Origin: Conidiobolus incongruus B7586
Lineage: Eukaryota > Entomophthoromycota > Entomophthoromycetes > Entomophthorales > Conidiobolaceae
Length of the DNA stretch: 44,522 nucleotides
NCBI GenBank assembly: GCA_000697335.1
Contig: JNEM01014175.1
Span: 1 to 44,522 of the forward strand
Reading direction: 5' to 3'
Positions 43,619 through 44,522 of this stretch are shown piece by piece. Every line of letters starts with the position of its first letter. Position 1 is the first letter of the stretch. The position numbers and the translations under genes are program-made. Below the pieces are notes generated by a model. The model made no database searches. It worked only from the letters and a program-made list of their open reading frames with translations, and was not told the DNA's origin.

Positions 43619-44522
43619 ATAATTTTTTTGATTAAAAAATTAACTTTTTAAAATTAGTTGTTTAATTTAATCATATTTAAACTAAATAATAATCATCAAA
43701 TGTTTTTTATTTTAATATTAGTAAAACTTAATCATAAGTCTTATAAAATTATTTAAAATTTACAAGCAGCTTTTGGTAATAAAGTATTATTTAAATCAAT
43801 AATTTTTTGCTAAGTAAATTATTTTAAAGTTAAGAAAAAGCTTATCTAAAACTTGTTAAAATTTAAAAAACCAACTTTAATTATTATTTTTTTAATTATT
43901 AATAGAGTGAAAAAATATATTAAATAATACCTTTTTATTTTAGTTAAAAAATTATCTAAACATTTTAATATTAGTTTTATAAGTATTTTATATATATTAA
44001 AGTTTAAACTCAAATTAATAATTAAAAATATAAAATAAATACCTTATAATTTAACTAAAGCTTAAAAAAAGTTAAAATAATTATTATTAAATAAAATTTA
44101 CTACAATATTATTAGAAGTTTAAATTTTTATAATAAATAATTATAATTGATGAATATTAGATCTTTATATATAATCCTTTACTAAATCACAAATCAAGTT
44201 GCTAGTTTAAGTTAAATTAACCCCCTTTATAAATCTTTTTAAATATATATTTTATTAATAAGTAAATATTAGTTATTATAATACATTATAGTATTATATG
44301 CTACTTTTATTTAATTATTAAAGGAAAATCAATTTATAGTAAACTTTATATTGCTTTTTTAAATAAAAGTATTTTTAATTAATATTCTTAATATAATTTA
44401 AAAAAACTTAATATTTTGTATAATAATTATAAAATATATAAAACTAAAACTATAAAAAACTTTTTAATTAAAAATAACTAGAAAAAACTACTATATCTAA
44501 TAAATTCTTTAGATTATAACCC
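43501..44522 (+). mobile_element. mariner copy D, decayed, cut by window end
   Basis: Starts ATGGGAAATTTTTTAATTT directly after TA (43499-43500) and follows mariner copy B through the N-terminal domain (from about 43725), the linker and the catalytic core up to the region before the third Asp, where the window ends. About 260 bp of the 3' end should lie outside. The frame is full of TAA stops and the copy is more AT-shifted than copy B. Confidence 0.8.
43594..43619. repeat. (TA)n microsatellite inside mariner copy D
   Basis: About 13 TA units in the untranslated left part of the transposon; copy B has a shorter TA run at the matching place. Confidence 0.9.

Noticed and set aside
1-44522. CRISPR array, operons, ribosome binding sites or prophage
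   Set aside because: Introns, TATA promoters and eukaryotic gene families show that this is nuclear eukaryotic DNA; no regularly spaced repeats are present.

Overview
The window is eukaryotic and extremely AT-rich, with short (53-71 bp) GT-AG introns, TATA-box promoters, well separated genes and old transposons. Class A-like seven-transmembrane receptors next to fungal-looking small secreted proteins and a chromodomain Ty3/gypsy element suggest an early-diverging fungus. An entomophthoralean of the Conidiobolus kind is my best guess; this is inference from gene style, not proof.

Layout. 1-1256: left end of the window inside a decayed mariner element flanked by a Tc1-type terminus. 3.2-12.3 kb: a family of about 160-residue, cysteine-poor secreted proteins with four intact genes (3227-3715 -, 5551-6039 +, 9714-10196 -, 11843-12325 -) and one pseudogene (7453-8270 +) interrupted by an unknown repeat. 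Two of the genes and the pseudogene share a nearly identical block that stops at the same codon, which points to gene conversion. Four of the promoters carry a TATA box plus a small CG-containing motif 70-90 bp further upstream. 12.5-16.2 kb: gene-poor DNA with a helix-turn-helix transposase remnant. 16220-24836: a three-level transposon nest. A mariner (17251-18535) lies in a Tc1-type element (16632-19529), which lies just behind the 5' LTR of a broken Ty3/gypsy chromovirus (16225-24831, 399-bp LTRs, 5-bp target duplication). 25.1-25.5 kb: a second, more AT-rich copy of the unknown repeat. 26319-27266: receptor 1. 28.2-29.5 kb: another mariner split by a solo LTR of the same gypsy family. 30287-32249: the chaperonin subunit CCT1/TCP-1 alpha with six exons. 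32792-33760 -: secreted Tyr/Ser/Lys/Pro-rich tandem-repeat protein. 34045-34995 - and 38789-39760 -: receptors 2 and 3. 39.8-43.5 kb: no convincing gene. 43501-44522: a fourth mariner, cut by the window end.

Functionally the window mixes one housekeeping gene (CCT1) with lineage-specific secreted proteins and receptors. The sequence does not show that the receptors and secreted proteins act together. The transposon copies carry a heavy C-to-T/G-to-A signature resembling repeat-induced point mutation, while host genes a few kb away are spared. That contrast, the conversion block in the secreted family and the receptor cluster are the most interesting aspects.
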